Assembly (NCBI GenBank): GCA_040289905.1
Contig: PSMA01000012.1
Location: 16,717-80,716 of the forward strand
DNA: 64,000 bases
Source: OLB17 sp040289905
GTDB taxonomy: Bacteria > Acidobacteriota > Blastocatellia > Pyrinomonadales > Pyrinomonadaceae
Direction of reading: 5' to 3'
Positions within the stretch are counted from its first letter, which is position 1; each line of letters starts with the position of its first letter. The notes under the pieces are model-generated. The model saw only the letters and a list, made by a program, of their open reading frames with translations. It was not told where the DNA came from and did not search any database. Made by a program: the position numbers and the translations under genes. Of the stretch, positions 1-9,128 are shown one piece after another.

Positions 1-18
1 TTTGCCTTACAAAAAATT

Positions 19-1566
19 ATGCTCGGATCATTTCTCGTTCGATTTTTCGCCGCGGTAAGCTTATTTTCGCTCGTAACCGCTTCGATTGCGCAGGAATCTA
101 TTGTCAATTTTCCGGTTAAACGCGACGAATCGGCAGATTTCTGGCGGCGGGACGGAAAAGCCGCTCTCGAGAGAGCCAAATCAACAAAAATCAGAAAAGG
201 GAAGGCGAAAAATATCATTCTCTTCCTTGGCGACGGAATGGGAATTTCTACCGTAACTGCCGCCCGCATCCTCGAGGGACAGCTTCGTGGTGAAAGTGGC
301 GAAGAAAACCGCCTTGCTTTTGAAGATTTTCCGTTTACGGCATTCTCAAAGACCTACAGTACAAATCAGCAGACGTCGGATTCTGCACCGACGATGAGTG
401 CAATTGTGACCGGCGTGAAAACGAACGAAGGAATAATTAGTCTTAGCCGGAACGCAATACGCGGGGATTTCCGTTCTGCTCCAGGAAATGAACAAAAGAG
501 CATACTTTCTTACGCGGAGGACGCGGGTAAATCGACCGGCCTTGTCACGACTGCTCGGATAACACACGCAACACCGGCGGCCTGCTACGCACATTCGCCG
601 GATCGCGACTGGGAATCAGACGCAGACATTTTTGCCCGGAGCAAGGATGCATACAAGGCAGACTTTCCCGACATCGCCCGGCAGCTCGTGGAATTCAAGT
701 CCGGTGATGGAGTTGACGTAATGCTTGGCGGCGGACGGTCGAAATTCCTTTCCCGGGAAGACGCAGATCCGGAATATCCAGACCGTCGCGGCGAACGCCT
801 CGACGGACGCAACTTGACGGCTGAGTGGCAAAAGAAAAATCCGGGCGGGAAATTCGTCTGGAATCGCGAACAGTTCGATGCCGTCATTGCCTCGAAAACA
901 AAAAAGCTCTTTGGTTTATTCGAGCCTTCCCATTTGCGATATGAATTTGACCGAAAAAGCGACAAAGGCGGCGAGCCATCGCTTTCAGAGATGACCGCGA
1001 AGGCTATCGATCTCTTAAGCCAAAATCGGAAAGGCTTCTTTCTAATGGTTGAAGGCGGAAGAATCGATATGGCCCATCACGACGGCAATGCGTTTCGTGC
1101 ACTCACAGAGACGATTGAATTCTCAAATGCTGTGCGAACTGCTTTGAGCAAGGTTAACCTAGACGAAACATTGATAATCGTTACCGCAGATCATAGCCAT
1201 ACGTTTACCATCGGCGGATATCCGGCCCGCGGCAACAACATTCTTGGTCTAATTCGTGAAGCGGGACCGGGGCTAAATCCCGAAAAAGAGCCGAAACTTG
1301 ATTTGCAGAAAAAACCGATGACCACGCTCGGCTATGCTAACGGGCCAGGTTACCGAGGCGGTAATCGGCCAGTACTCTCGGACGCCGAGGTCACGTCTCC
1401 TGATTTCAAACAAGAGGCTGCTGTTCCACTGACCTCCGAAACGCACGGCGGCGAAGACGTCCCAATTTTTGCAGATGGTGTCGGTGCATATCTTGTAAGA
1501 GGTTCTATGGAAGAAAGCTGGCTCTTCTATATTATGTCTGACGCCTTCGGATTCAGTATCAAATGA
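19..1566 (+). CDS. Exported alkaline phosphatase
   Basis: Zinc/magnesium-dependent phosphomonoesterase of the PhoA superfamily that releases phosphate from organic esters outside the cytoplasm. The 515-residue protein starts with a signal peptide ending near residue 25 (SLVTASIAQ). Core motifs are in order: LGDGMG near residue 70 (metal Asp), SDSAPTMSA near 120 with the catalytic Ser after Asp, VEGGRIDMAHHDGN near 343, TADHSH near 389 and ETHGGEDVP near 474, so the active site looks complete. Length fits the family. The stop overlaps the fmt start by four bases (ATGA), which suggests coupling to the following genes although the functions are unrelated. Only 18 bases lie upstream in the window, so the promoter cannot be judged. 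Substrate specificity is not visible. Confidence 0.95.
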   Translation: MLGSFLVRFFAAVSLFSLVTASIAQESIVNFPVKRDESADFWRRDGKAALERAKSTKIRKGKAKNIILFLGDGMGISTVTAARILEGQLRGESGEENRLAFEDFPFTAFSKTYSTNQQTSDSAPTMSAIVTGVKTNEGIISLSRNAIRGDFRSAPGNEQKSILSYAEDAGKSTGLVTTARITHATPAACYAHSPDRDWESDADIFARSKDAYKADFPDIARQLVEFKSGDGVDVMLGGGRSKFLSREDADPEYPDRRGERLDGRNLTAEWQKKNPGGKFVWNREQFDAVIASKTKKLFGLFEPSHLRYEFDRKSDKGGEPSLSEMTAKAIDLLSQNRKGFFLMVEGGRIDMAHHDGNAFRALTETIEFSNAVRTALSKVNLDETLIIVTADHSHTFTIGGYPARGNNILGLIREAGPGLNPEKEPKLDLQKKPMTTLGYANGPGYRGGNRPVLSDAEVTSPDFKQEAAVPLTSETHGGEDVPIFADGVGAYLVRGSMEESWLFYIMSDAFGFSIK

Positions 1567-2492
1567 AAGTAGTTTTTATGGGGACGCCTGCAGCTGCAGT
1601 GCCGTCGCTACGAGCTCTTGTTTCCGCAGGCTTCGTTATTGCGGGCGTCTATACACAGCCCGATAAACCCGCCGGCCGCGGGCAAAAAGCTACGGTTTCG
1701 CCAGTAAAAGCATTTGCCAAAGCTGTTGGGCTTCCGGTTTTTCAGCCGTCTTCGTTAAAGTCCGATGAAGGTTTTTTTGAATTTTCCGGCCTCGGAGCTG
1801 ACGTCGCCGTGGTCGTCGCCTATGGAAAGATTTTGCCGCTTCGATACCTAAAAGCATTTCCGCTCGGAGCGGTAAACGTACATTTTTCCTTGCTGCCAAA
1901 ATACCGCGGGGCCGCACCAGTAAATTGGGCAATTGCACGCGGCGAGAAATTTACCGGAGTAACAACGATGTTAATGGATGAAGGGCTCGACACCGGACCG
2001 ATTCTTCTGTCCAAAGAGGTCGGAATCGGTAGCAGCGAAACTGCATCTGAGCTTACGGCGAGACTTGCTGAAATTGGCAGCGAACTCATTGTTGAAACAC
2101 TCGAGAATTTCGGTTCTCTGAAACCAGTGCCGCAAGACGATACTGCGGCAACATACGCGCCGATTCTAAAAAAATCGGATGGCCTAATTGATTGGAAAAT
2201 GAAGGCCGACGAGATTGCGGCTCGTGTGCGTGCTTTTCAGCCGTTTCCGACAGCTTTCACCTATCTAGAAGGTAAGAAACTAACAGTCTGGCAAGCCGAG
2301 CCGAGCGGAGTAAATCCCGCTCGAACCGAGCCGGGAGTCGTTATTTCTGCCAACGGTGGTGAAATTATTATCGCCGCAGGTGAAAAAACGTCAGTCTCGA
2401 TGAAAGAACTTCAACTAGAAGGCCGAAGGCGAATGTCCGCGAAGGCTTTCTTGAATGGTTTCCGCATTCAGCCCGGAATACGTTTGGGATAG
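1563..2492 (+). CDS. fmt: Methionyl-tRNA formyltransferase
   Basis: Formylates the methionine on initiator tRNA using 10-formyl-tetrahydrofolate, giving the fMet-tRNA used in translation initiation. The N-terminus MKVVFMGTPAAAVPSL is typical. The catalytic block NVHFSLLPKYRGAAPVNWA lies around residue 105-123 and contains the conserved Asn and His; MDEGLDTGP with the catalytic Asp follows near 138. The C-terminal half is the OB-like tRNA-binding domain. At 309 residues it is full length. It begins inside the stop of the phosphatase and is followed after 27 bases by rsmB, the common fmt-rsmB pairing. No def gene is adjacent. Confidence 0.98.
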   Translation: MKVVFMGTPAAAVPSLRALVSAGFVIAGVYTQPDKPAGRGQKATVSPVKAFAKAVGLPVFQPSSLKSDEGFFEFSGLGADVAVVVAYGKILPLRYLKAFPLGAVNVHFSLLPKYRGAAPVNWAIARGEKFTGVTTMLMDEGLDTGPILLSKEVGIGSSETASELTARLAEIGSELIVETLENFGSLKPVPQDDTAATYAPILKKSDGLIDWKMKADEIAARVRAFQPFPTAFTYLEGKKLTVWQAEPSGVNPARTEPGVVISANGGEIIIAAGEKTSVSMKELQLEGRRRMSAKAFLNGFRIQPGIRLG

Positions 2493-2519
2493 CTTTCCAA
2501 CCGCAGGCGACCTCCGATA

Positions 2520-3818
2520 ATGACAATCTCACCCGCACGAATTGCTGCTTTCAACATCCTTTGGAGAATTCAGCGCGACCGGGCGTATTCCTCCGTCCTC
2601 CTTGCGGAGGTGCAAAGAGATCTTGAGCCGCGTGACCGATCGTTGTGTCATAAGCTGGTTCTTGGCGTCCTTCGCCACAGGTACTACCTAGACGCATTGA
2701 TCGGGGAACTTACGGAGAATAGAAAAATCGATCCAGAAGTTCAGCTAGCGCTTGAGCTTGGGCTTTATCAGCTTTATTTCCTAGACCGCGTTCCGCATTA
2801 CGCTGCCGTTTCCGAAACAGTCGAATTAGCCGCATTCGCCCGGAAATCTTCTGCAAAGCGATTTATTAACGCAATTTTGCGACGAGCGATGCGGCAGTGG
2901 CCAACACTGGAATTTAGAAGCGAAATTCAAAGGATTTCAACCGAAACCTCTCATCCCGAATGGTTAATACGCAAATGGATCAAGTGTTACGGAAGAAAAC
3001 GTGCCGAAAATATTGCAAAAGCGTCAAACCGTCCGCAAAAGATTGCATTTCGGCTAACAGCAAAGGCGTTCCGATCGGGCTTCGAACCACCGACAGGATC
3101 GACAGCCGTTCCTGCGATTTCGGGCTGTTATATTGTCCAAGAGCTGAACGAAGATATCCTGGCGGCGGAAGCTAATGGTCTAATTTACTTCCAAAATCCG
3201 GCGTCGCAGGTTGTTGCCGCAATTCCGCAATTGACCAGGGGCTCCAGGGTTCTAGATGTTTGCGCCGCGCCCGGAAGTAAAGCGACCGCGATTTCGGCAA
3301 GGCATTCGGAGGCACAGATCGATGTGTTCGCGGGCGACGTTTATTTCAAGCGGCTTCAGACACTTCGCTCAAGCGCTGAAAATCAGTGCGCTCGGCGGAT
3401 ATTTTTAGCACGGTACGACGCAGCTCAGGCATTGCCGTTTGCAGATGCGTCATTCGATGCCGTAATCGTCGACGCCCCATGCAGCGGAACGGGAACGCTT
3501 TCGGCAAATCCCGAGATCCGATACTTTCTCGATCCTGACTCGATCGACGAGCTTGCCGCCAAACAACTTCAAATCCTAAGAAACGCATCGAAAGCTCTGC
3601 GGCCAGGCGGTCAATTGATTTATTCTACGTGTTCGCTCGAATTCGAGGAAGGCGAAGATGTCGTCGACCGATTTCTGGAAATTTCCGGGAACGAGCGATT
3701 CAGATTGCTCGCTTTGCCGGTACTCGAACGTTTCAAAACTAAAGAGGGATTTTATCGCATAATGCCGGATACCGACGAAATGGAAGGATTTTTTATCGCG
3801 GCGTTTGAAAAACGATGA
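2520..3818 (+). CDS. rsmB: 16S rRNA (cytosine-5) methyltransferase RsmB
   Basis: SAM-dependent m5C methyltransferase of 16S rRNA (position 967 in E. coli numbering). Residues 1-140 form the NusB-like RNA-binding domain. The Rossmann methyltransferase domain follows, with the SAM motif VLDVCAAPGSK near residue 243, motif IV DAPCSGTGTLSANPE near 317 and motif VI YSTCSLEFEEGEDVV near 368. The two cysteines of motifs IV and VI are the catalytic pair of the RsmB/NOP2 family and both are present. The length of 432 residues matches E. coli RsmB (429). It sits directly downstream of fmt. Confidence 0.97.
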   Translation: MTISPARIAAFNILWRIQRDRAYSSVLLAEVQRDLEPRDRSLCHKLVLGVLRHRYYLDALIGELTENRKIDPEVQLALELGLYQLYFLDRVPHYAAVSETVELAAFARKSSAKRFINAILRRAMRQWPTLEFRSEIQRISTETSHPEWLIRKWIKCYGRKRAENIAKASNRPQKIAFRLTAKAFRSGFEPPTGSTAVPAISGCYIVQELNEDILAAEANGLIYFQNPASQVVAAIPQLTRGSRVLDVCAAPGSKATAISARHSEAQIDVFAGDVYFKRLQTLRSSAENQCARRIFLARYDAAQALPFADASFDAVIVDAPCSGTGTLSANPEIRYFLDPDSIDELAAKQLQILRNASKALRPGGQLIYSTCSLEFEEGEDVVDRFLEISGNERFRLLALPVLERFKTKEGFYRIMPDTDEMEGFFIAAFEKR

Positions 3819-3900
3819 TAAACCTCGGCAGTGAAATAGCTTCCATCGGAGTTACGCGAATTTCGGCCTAATGGTAGAATAATCGGGAGGTAATTAGGCG

Positions 3901-4590
3901 TTGAGTTTTGCAAAAAAATCGTTCTCGGCTCTCGGCAAATTGCTTGCCGCCGGGGTTCTCGTGCTTGCGTTTACCGGCGGGCTGGTCGCGGTCGTTTATT
4001 TTTCGCTATCTGGAAAAGAAGTAACTGTGCCTGACATAACGGGAAAGGATTTTTTCGAAAGCGAGCACGAACTTGCGGCACTAGGATTGAAAATTAAACG
4101 CCGTGCTGAGCGCGTCAGCGAGGCGAAAATGAACACGGTTCTTGAGCAGCTTCCCAAAGCCGGAGAGACGGTAAAAACCGGCCAAATGATTCTTGTGGTA
4201 GTTAGCAAGGCTCCTGCACCTGGCGAAGCGGCGCCGCCACCGTTGAAAAAAGATATCAACCAGGATGATACGGAAAAAATCAAGGAGATGATTTCGGATA
4301 AACCGAGAAAACCCCGGCCGGTGGCAAATACCAATTCAAACGCAAATTCCAATACGCGTAAAGCGGATACGACTCGAGACATAATCTCCAATGCGAACAC
4401 CGCTCCGGGCGCCGCAAACCTTGCAAGCCCTTCAAATTCAGAAACGAAAAAGACGCCTTCGGACGATAATCAGAGTATCGGTCGGGACCGCTCGGATAAG
4501 CCCGATAAAAACGAAAAACGCGAGGTGCCGCCGACCAAGCCGTCCGCATCGCCATCTACGACAAGGCCGCCGGCAAGAAAGGAGAATTAA
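3901..4590 (+). CDS. Membrane-anchored PASTA-domain protein
   Basis: Single-pass membrane protein with one extracytoplasmic PASTA domain, a module that binds muropeptides or beta-lactams in PBPs and PknB-type kinases. A TTG start is preceded by GGGAGGT about eight bases upstream. Residues 10-36 form a hydrophobic anchor (LLAAGVLVLAFTGGLVAVVY). PASTA follows at about 40-105, starting VTVPDITGKDF and ending ILVVVSKAP. The rest to residue 229 is low complexity, rich in Pro, Lys, Asn, Ser and Thr, and probably disordered. No kinase domain is attached. It lies between rsmB and rpe. The role is unknown; cell-wall sensing is an inference from the domain. Confidence 0.85.
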   Translation: MSFAKKSFSALGKLLAAGVLVLAFTGGLVAVVYFSLSGKEVTVPDITGKDFFESEHELAALGLKIKRRAERVSEAKMNTVLEQLPKAGETVKTGQMILVVVSKAPAPGEAAPPPLKKDINQDDTEKIKEMISDKPRKPRPVANTNSNANSNTRKADTTRDIISNANTAPGAANLASPSNSETKKTPSDDNQSIGRDRSDKPDKNEKREVPPTKPSASPSTTRPPARKEN

Positions 4591-4603
4591 GCGATCACGG
4601 TAA

Positions 4604-5308
4604 ATGGGATTTGATTCGATAGACAAAATAAGGCCGTCGGCTGGTTCGTTCGTGCTTGCGCCATCGATTCTATCGGCGGATTTTGCCCGTCTCGGCGAAG
4701 AGATTGCGGCGGTTCAGTCGGCTGGCGCAGGCGTGCTCCACGTTGATGTGATGGATGGTCGCTTCGTTCCGAACATTACGATTGGCCTACCGGTGGTAAA
4801 ATCCATTCGCCACGCGACCGAAATGGTAATCGATGCTCATCTGATGATCGTCGAGCCCGGTCGCTATGCAGCGGAGTTTGTCAAAGCAGGCGCGAATTTG
4901 GTCTCTGTTCACGTTGAAGCCGACCGGCACCTTCACCGGACGCTTGCTTCGATCCGCGATGCTGGAGGAAAAGCTGGAATTGCGATAAATCCTGCAACGC
5001 CTCTTTCGTTGCTCGATGAAGCATTGCAATATGCGGATTTCGTATTGCTTATGAGCGTAAATCCGGGATTTGGCGGACAAAAGTTCATTGGCCCGTCGCT
5101 TGAGAAGCTTCGTCGGCTCAAAAGGATGATCGATGACCGGCAGCTTAACGTTAGAATTGAAATTGACGGCGGGATTGACGCTTCTAATATCGCAGAGGTC
5201 GTCGCCGCTGGTGCCCAAATCGTAGTCGCGGGCTCTGCGATTTTTGGCTCCGGTGATTCAACCGGCTCCGTTCGAATGCTTTTGGAAAAAGGCACTGTTT
5301 GGGTTTAG
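4604..5308 (+). CDS. rpe: Ribulose-phosphate 3-epimerase
   Basis: Interconverts D-ribulose 5-phosphate and D-xylulose 5-phosphate in the pentose phosphate pathway. The TIM-barrel signatures are all present: APSILSADFARLGEEI near residue 20, HVDVMDGRFVPNITIG near 46, DAHLMI near 77, LLMSVNPGFGGQKF near 147 and EIDGGID near 187 followed by AGSAIFG in the phosphate-binding loop. Catalytic Asp residues and the metal-ligand His residues are in place. The 234 residues include about 15 extra at the N-terminus compared with E. coli Rpe. The gene starts 13 bases after the PASTA gene and probably shares its transcript. Confidence 0.98.
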   Translation: MGFDSIDKIRPSAGSFVLAPSILSADFARLGEEIAAVQSAGAGVLHVDVMDGRFVPNITIGLPVVKSIRHATEMVIDAHLMIVEPGRYAAEFVKAGANLVSVHVEADRHLHRTLASIRDAGGKAGIAINPATPLSLLDEALQYADFVLLMSVNPGFGGQKFIGPSLEKLRRLKRMIDDRQLNVRIEIDGGIDASNIAEVVAAGAQIVVAGSAIFGSGDSTGSVRMLLEKGTVWV

Positions 5309-5344
5309 GTGGCGGTTTTTCAGATTACCGCTGATAAAAGAATT

Positions 5345-6859
5345 ATGAGAATGCTTTTATTTTGCAAGAAACGCGTTGCTGCGATAGGTCTTTTCATTGC
5401 GGTCTTCGCGATTTGTGGATCGGCGCAGAAGGCCGCCGATGGGACGCCGCTACAACGCCTTGACGTGATGCGTCAAAAGCTCGAGACAATGAGGCGATCC
5501 TTAACGAGTGCGGCCTCGGTCCTCAAGGAGGAGGGAGCAGACGACAAGGATGCCAAGGCAAATCCGGATTCGCCGCGGGCTCGACTACTTTCACTCGAAA
5601 AAGAGGCCGCCCGTTTGCAGTCCGAGGTGAACAGTCTCCGCGGTAAGGTTGAGAGATCGGAAAAATACGAAGCCGCTGATATCGATCAGCTCGAGGCCGC
5701 AGTTGCCGAGTTGATGACCCGCGTGGATGTAGCACAGCGCGAAACTGCCGCGGCGCGTGCAGAGCCCGATTCCCCTGTCGGAAAGCCGCGGAAAATTAAA
5801 AAGAAGGGCAAATTTCTCGGAATTTTCGGTGGCGGCGGCAACGACGAATACGACGAGCTTATCGGAAGTGTCGCTCCGGGTCGGGATCGGCAGCTTTTTA
5901 TTGAAGCGACGCGTGAAGTCCGCCGCAAGCGTTACGATGTTGGCCGACTCTTGTTTCAAACCATCATAACGACGTATCCAGATTCTCCCTATTTGCCAAT
6001 GGCAAAGCTCGCAATTGCCGATTCTTTTTTCCTTGAAGGAAGTACAAGCGCTCTTATTCAAGCGATTGCCGCTTATCAGGATTGGCTTACCTTCTTCCCG
6101 ACACATCCATTGGCAGACCGCGTAGTACTTAAAATTGCGGAGAGCGAAATGAGGCAGATCGGACTGCCCGACCGCGATCCGACGCGAGCTAAACGCGCCG
6201 AGGTGCGCCTGAAGGCACTTTTGCAGCAATATCCGAATTCTTCGTTGCGGGCCGAGGCCGAAGAGCGCTTAAAGCAAGTTCAAAACAATCTCGGGCTTCA
6301 CAATCTCTATATCGCGAACTACTATTACACGCTTTCGGTTTCTCAGGGTAAGGGCGGTTTAAAAGGCGCGCAGTCACGATACCGCGAAATACTCGAGAAA
6401 TACCCAAATTTTGATTACCTCGACGAAGCACTGTACAAACTTGCGGTGACCTATATGGCAGAAGAGGAAACGGACGAAGCGGCACGCTATTTTCAGCGTA
6501 TTGTCCGAGATTATCCAAATAGTCAATACGTAGAAAAAGCGAAAGAACAGCTGACATTGATAGGCGCGACAATTCCCGAACCTAACCCCGAAAGAATGAA
6601 TGTAACGCCGCCGGAAGGGCCATCGTTCTTCGAAAACTTCAAAAATCAATTTTTTGGAATCTATCCAATGACAATAGATAAAAACGGAGTCTTAATGACA
6701 AAAGACTTCGATCAGGAAAAGTTCGAGCTGATTGATCAAATTATTGAAAATCAAGGAGACATTTACGTTAATCAAATCCCAAAGGCTTTGACTACCGTGA
6801 TATCGCAGCGGCAGGCAAGCGCACAGCCGGCTAAAAACGAACGGCCTAAGCAGGAGTAG
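5345..6859 (+). CDS. BamD-like outer-membrane assembly protein with N-terminal coiled coil
   Basis: Exported protein whose middle part resembles BamD/YfiO, the TPR component of the beta-barrel assembly machine. From ATG 5345 there is a signal sequence (KKRVAAIGLFIAVFAICGSAQ). A Glu/Lys/Arg-rich coiled coil runs to about residue 140, followed by a Gly-rich linker. BamD-type TPRs cover about 180-400, including YPDSPYLPMAKLAIAD and DRDPTRAKRAEVRLKALL, and the helix with LYIANYYYTL, a characteristic BamD feature. The 504-residue protein is about twice BamD's usual length. The Cys in the signal is not in a good lipobox, so lipidation is doubtful. An in-frame GTG at 5309 abuts the rpe stop but would put extra residues before the signal peptide. 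Confidence 0.78.
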   Translation: MRMLLFCKKRVAAIGLFIAVFAICGSAQKAADGTPLQRLDVMRQKLETMRRSLTSAASVLKEEGADDKDAKANPDSPRARLLSLEKEAARLQSEVNSLRGKVERSEKYEAADIDQLEAAVAELMTRVDVAQRETAAARAEPDSPVGKPRKIKKKGKFLGIFGGGGNDEYDELIGSVAPGRDRQLFIEATREVRRKRYDVGRLLFQTIITTYPDSPYLPMAKLAIADSFFLEGSTSALIQAIAAYQDWLTFFPTHPLADRVVLKIAESEMRQIGLPDRDPTRAKRAEVRLKALLQQYPNSSLRAEAEERLKQVQNNLGLHNLYIANYYYTLSVSQGKGGLKGAQSRYREILEKYPNFDYLDEALYKLAVTYMAEEETDEAARYFQRIVRDYPNSQYVEKAKEQLTLIGATIPEPNPERMNVTPPEGPSFFENFKNQFFGIYPMTIDKNGVLMTKDFDQEKFELIDQIIENQGDIYVNQIPKALTTVISQRQASAQPAKNERPKQE

Positions 6860-6931
6860 GCATTAGGTGTTCAAAGTCTTTCACGCCGAAGCCATCGATT
6901 GTGAGGAATTTTATTGTGGAGGAGTTATTGC

Positions 6932-9064
6932 TTGAAGTCTCAGCTTCTTTTAATCGTTACTTTATCTAGTCTAGCGTTGACCTCAGCAATTGGAGCTTCC
7001 GCCCAGCCGGAACTTCCGTCCTCGAAAGTTCGGGAGGCGACAACACTCGAGCGGCTGCGGGCGGCCCGGCGGCAATATGATCCTGCTCGACCGGTCGGCG
7101 TGGAAAAACGCGCCGCTGCGTTCGCAAAATTGCTCGAGGGACAAAGGTTTCTCTGGCTTGTCAATAACGCGCGTCGTAGCCGAACGCAGTCAATGTCGGC
7201 TCAAAACGCTTTGAGGGCGCGTACAGCGTTCGTTCAAGCAGTTGAATTCGATCCAAGCCTTGCCGAAGCGTATTTCGCAATTGCCGAGCTCTCGATCACG
7301 ATACCGCCAGGCGATATAGATGCCGCAATTGAAATTGCGGGTATGGCAATTGAGGTCGATAGGGATAATTTTTCCGCACATCGGCTGCTGGCGCGCCTTT
7401 GTACCTTCAAGAGCGGACTAGGCGTCGGGAGTCTTGACTCAGTGTTTGCTACGCGGGCGATCGAACAGTGGCAAACGGTCGTCCGGCTTGATCCGCGAAA
7501 TGCTGAGGGTTGGGCATTTTTAAGCGAGTTTTTCGAGCGTCAAGGGAAAACAGATGAGCGAATCCAGGCTCTCAGGAAGTGGGTAAGCTCGGCGTCGCCG
7601 TTGGACTCACAGTTTTACCAACGGGTTACAAGCGGGCGTCGCAATCTATCGTCTGAGACAGCGACTGCTTTACTCGGTGAGGCATTGATTCAGTCCAAAA
7701 GGTCGCGCGAGGCCATTGAGACGCTTGCTCCGCTTGTTGCAGATGATCCGAATAATGAAGGTGCTATCGGGCTGCTTCGCGAGGCGATCGATTCGGCCAA
7801 GCCCGAGGATCTTGCCGCAGCAATCGATGGGTTGAGACAAGCTGTCGGGACGGACCCATCAAATCTCGCTTTGGCGAGCCTTTTGGCCGAGGTCTACGCC
7901 CGTTCTGGGCAAATTGGAGATTCTGCCGCACTTTTAAACTCTGCCGCCGAACGTTTGAGCGGAAAGGATCCCGCCGCTGCCGCGGAAATGCTTGCAAATC
8001 TTGCAGATATTTATCAACGGCATCGGTTTTACCAGAAATCAATCGAAACGTTTCGCCGAGCGATCGAACTGCGGCGCCGCGCCCCGCGAGTTGACGTAGA
8101 CCCGAACGCCGAAAAGCGTTTCCTTGCCTATGCCTTTGAGCGGATGATTCAGGCCGCAAAAGCGGAAGGGTTATTTGACGAGGCGAAAGCAATTATCGAG
8201 CAATCCCGGAAATACCTTGGATCGGATTCTGAGCTGCCGAACCGGAACCTGATAAAGCTCTACCGTGAGACCGGCCGAGGCAAGGAGGCTCTTTCGCTTG
8301 TGAGGACGGTGCGCGGCAAATCGCCACTTGACGAGAGTCTAGCGCGGTTGGAGGCGACGATACTCACCGAATTGGGGCGCGTTGACGAAGGCGTTGCCTC
8401 GTTTCGGCGGCATATCGCTGCGCGGAATACGGCGGCTGGGTCAGCGACGGCTAAAACGCGCGGGAAGCAGCAGACAGTCACTATCTCTCCGGCTTCGGTA
8501 GATGAATTTTCTGACTACCTCTTTATTTCTCAACTTTACAGTCAGGCAAACCGCGGAAAAGAAGCAATTGCGGCGGCAAGTCAGGCAGCCGCCGTGGCTG
8601 GAGGCCCTGAACGACGTCAGATCGCAAAAATCACGCTTGCGACTGCACAGCAGATGTCCGGTGATTTTGCCGGCGCCGAGATCACGCTTCGACAGATTCT
8701 TCTTGAATCGCCTGGTAACCCAATTGCTCTCAATAACTTAGGATATTTTCTCTTAGAAAGAAATGAGCGTTTCGAAGAAGCTCTGGAAATGATCAAAAAA
8801 GCCGTTGAATCCGACCCGACAAATCCTTCGTTTTTGGACTCACTTGGCTGGGCATATTTTAAGCTGGGTAAACTAGAGGAAGCGGAGAAATATCTTCGCA
8901 ATGCGATTGGATTCGATTCATCGTCCGCAACAATACATGAACATCTCGGTGACGTTCTAGAGAAGCTAGGCAAAACAGCACAGGCAAAAACGCACTGGAA
9001 AAGAGCGCTCGAACTTTCAACTGATGCTAAAGACGTCCGTCGAATTCGATCGAAGCTAAAATAA
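6932..9064 (+). CDS. Exported tetratricopeptide-repeat protein
   Basis: Large periplasmic or outer-membrane-associated TPR solenoid of about 710 residues; partner unknown. The reading frame is open from TTG 6914, but TTG 6932 is the better start: GGAGGAG at 6918-6924 lies seven bases before it, and translation from there begins directly with a signal peptide (KSQLLLIVTLSSLALTSA ending GASAQ). Helical TPR pairs run almost the whole length; the clearest are near the C-terminus (NPIALNNLGYFLLERNERFE, DSLGWAYFKLGKLEEAEKY, IHEHLGDVLEKLGK). It follows the BamD-like gene by 72 bases, so a link to envelope assembly is possible but inferred. A strong terminator follows. Confidence 0.85.
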   Translation: MKSQLLLIVTLSSLALTSAIGASAQPELPSSKVREATTLERLRAARRQYDPARPVGVEKRAAAFAKLLEGQRFLWLVNNARRSRTQSMSAQNALRARTAFVQAVEFDPSLAEAYFAIAELSITIPPGDIDAAIEIAGMAIEVDRDNFSAHRLLARLCTFKSGLGVGSLDSVFATRAIEQWQTVVRLDPRNAEGWAFLSEFFERQGKTDERIQALRKWVSSASPLDSQFYQRVTSGRRNLSSETATALLGEALIQSKRSREAIETLAPLVADDPNNEGAIGLLREAIDSAKPEDLAAAIDGLRQAVGTDPSNLALASLLAEVYARSGQIGDSAALLNSAAERLSGKDPAAAAEMLANLADIYQRHRFYQKSIETFRRAIELRRRAPRVDVDPNAEKRFLAYAFERMIQAAKAEGLFDEAKAIIEQSRKYLGSDSELPNRNLIKLYRETGRGKEALSLVRTVRGKSPLDESLARLEATILTELGRVDEGVASFRRHIAARNTAAGSATAKTRGKQQTVTISPASVDEFSDYLFISQLYSQANRGKEAIAAASQAAAVAGGPERRQIAKITLATAQQMSGDFAGAEITLRQILLESPGNPIALNNLGYFLLERNERFEEALEMIKKAVESDPTNPSFLDSLGWAYFKLGKLEEAEKYLRNAIGFDSSSATIHEHLGDVLEKLGKTAQAKTHWKRALELSTDAKDVRRIRSKLK

Positions 9065-9078
9065 ATTCAAAGCGGCGA

Positions 9079-9119
9079 AACGAATAAAGCGCAGCCCGTC
9101 GGGCCGCGCTTTATTCGTT
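9079..9119. terminator. Bidirectional intrinsic terminator
   Basis: Perfect 14-bp inverted repeat (AACGAATAAAGCGC at 9079-9092 and its complement at 9106-9119), extended by a GCCC/GGGC inner stem around a three-base GTC loop. It sits between the stops of two convergent genes. A/T-rich arm ends give U-rich 3' sides on either strand, so it can end both the TPR gene transcript and the M48 protease transcript. Confidence 0.85.
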
Positions 9120-9128
9120 CTCTACCTA

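Noticed and set aside
5591..6229. 212-codon minus-strand open frame inside the BamD-like gene
   Set aside because: Antisense shadow with no motif or ribosome site.
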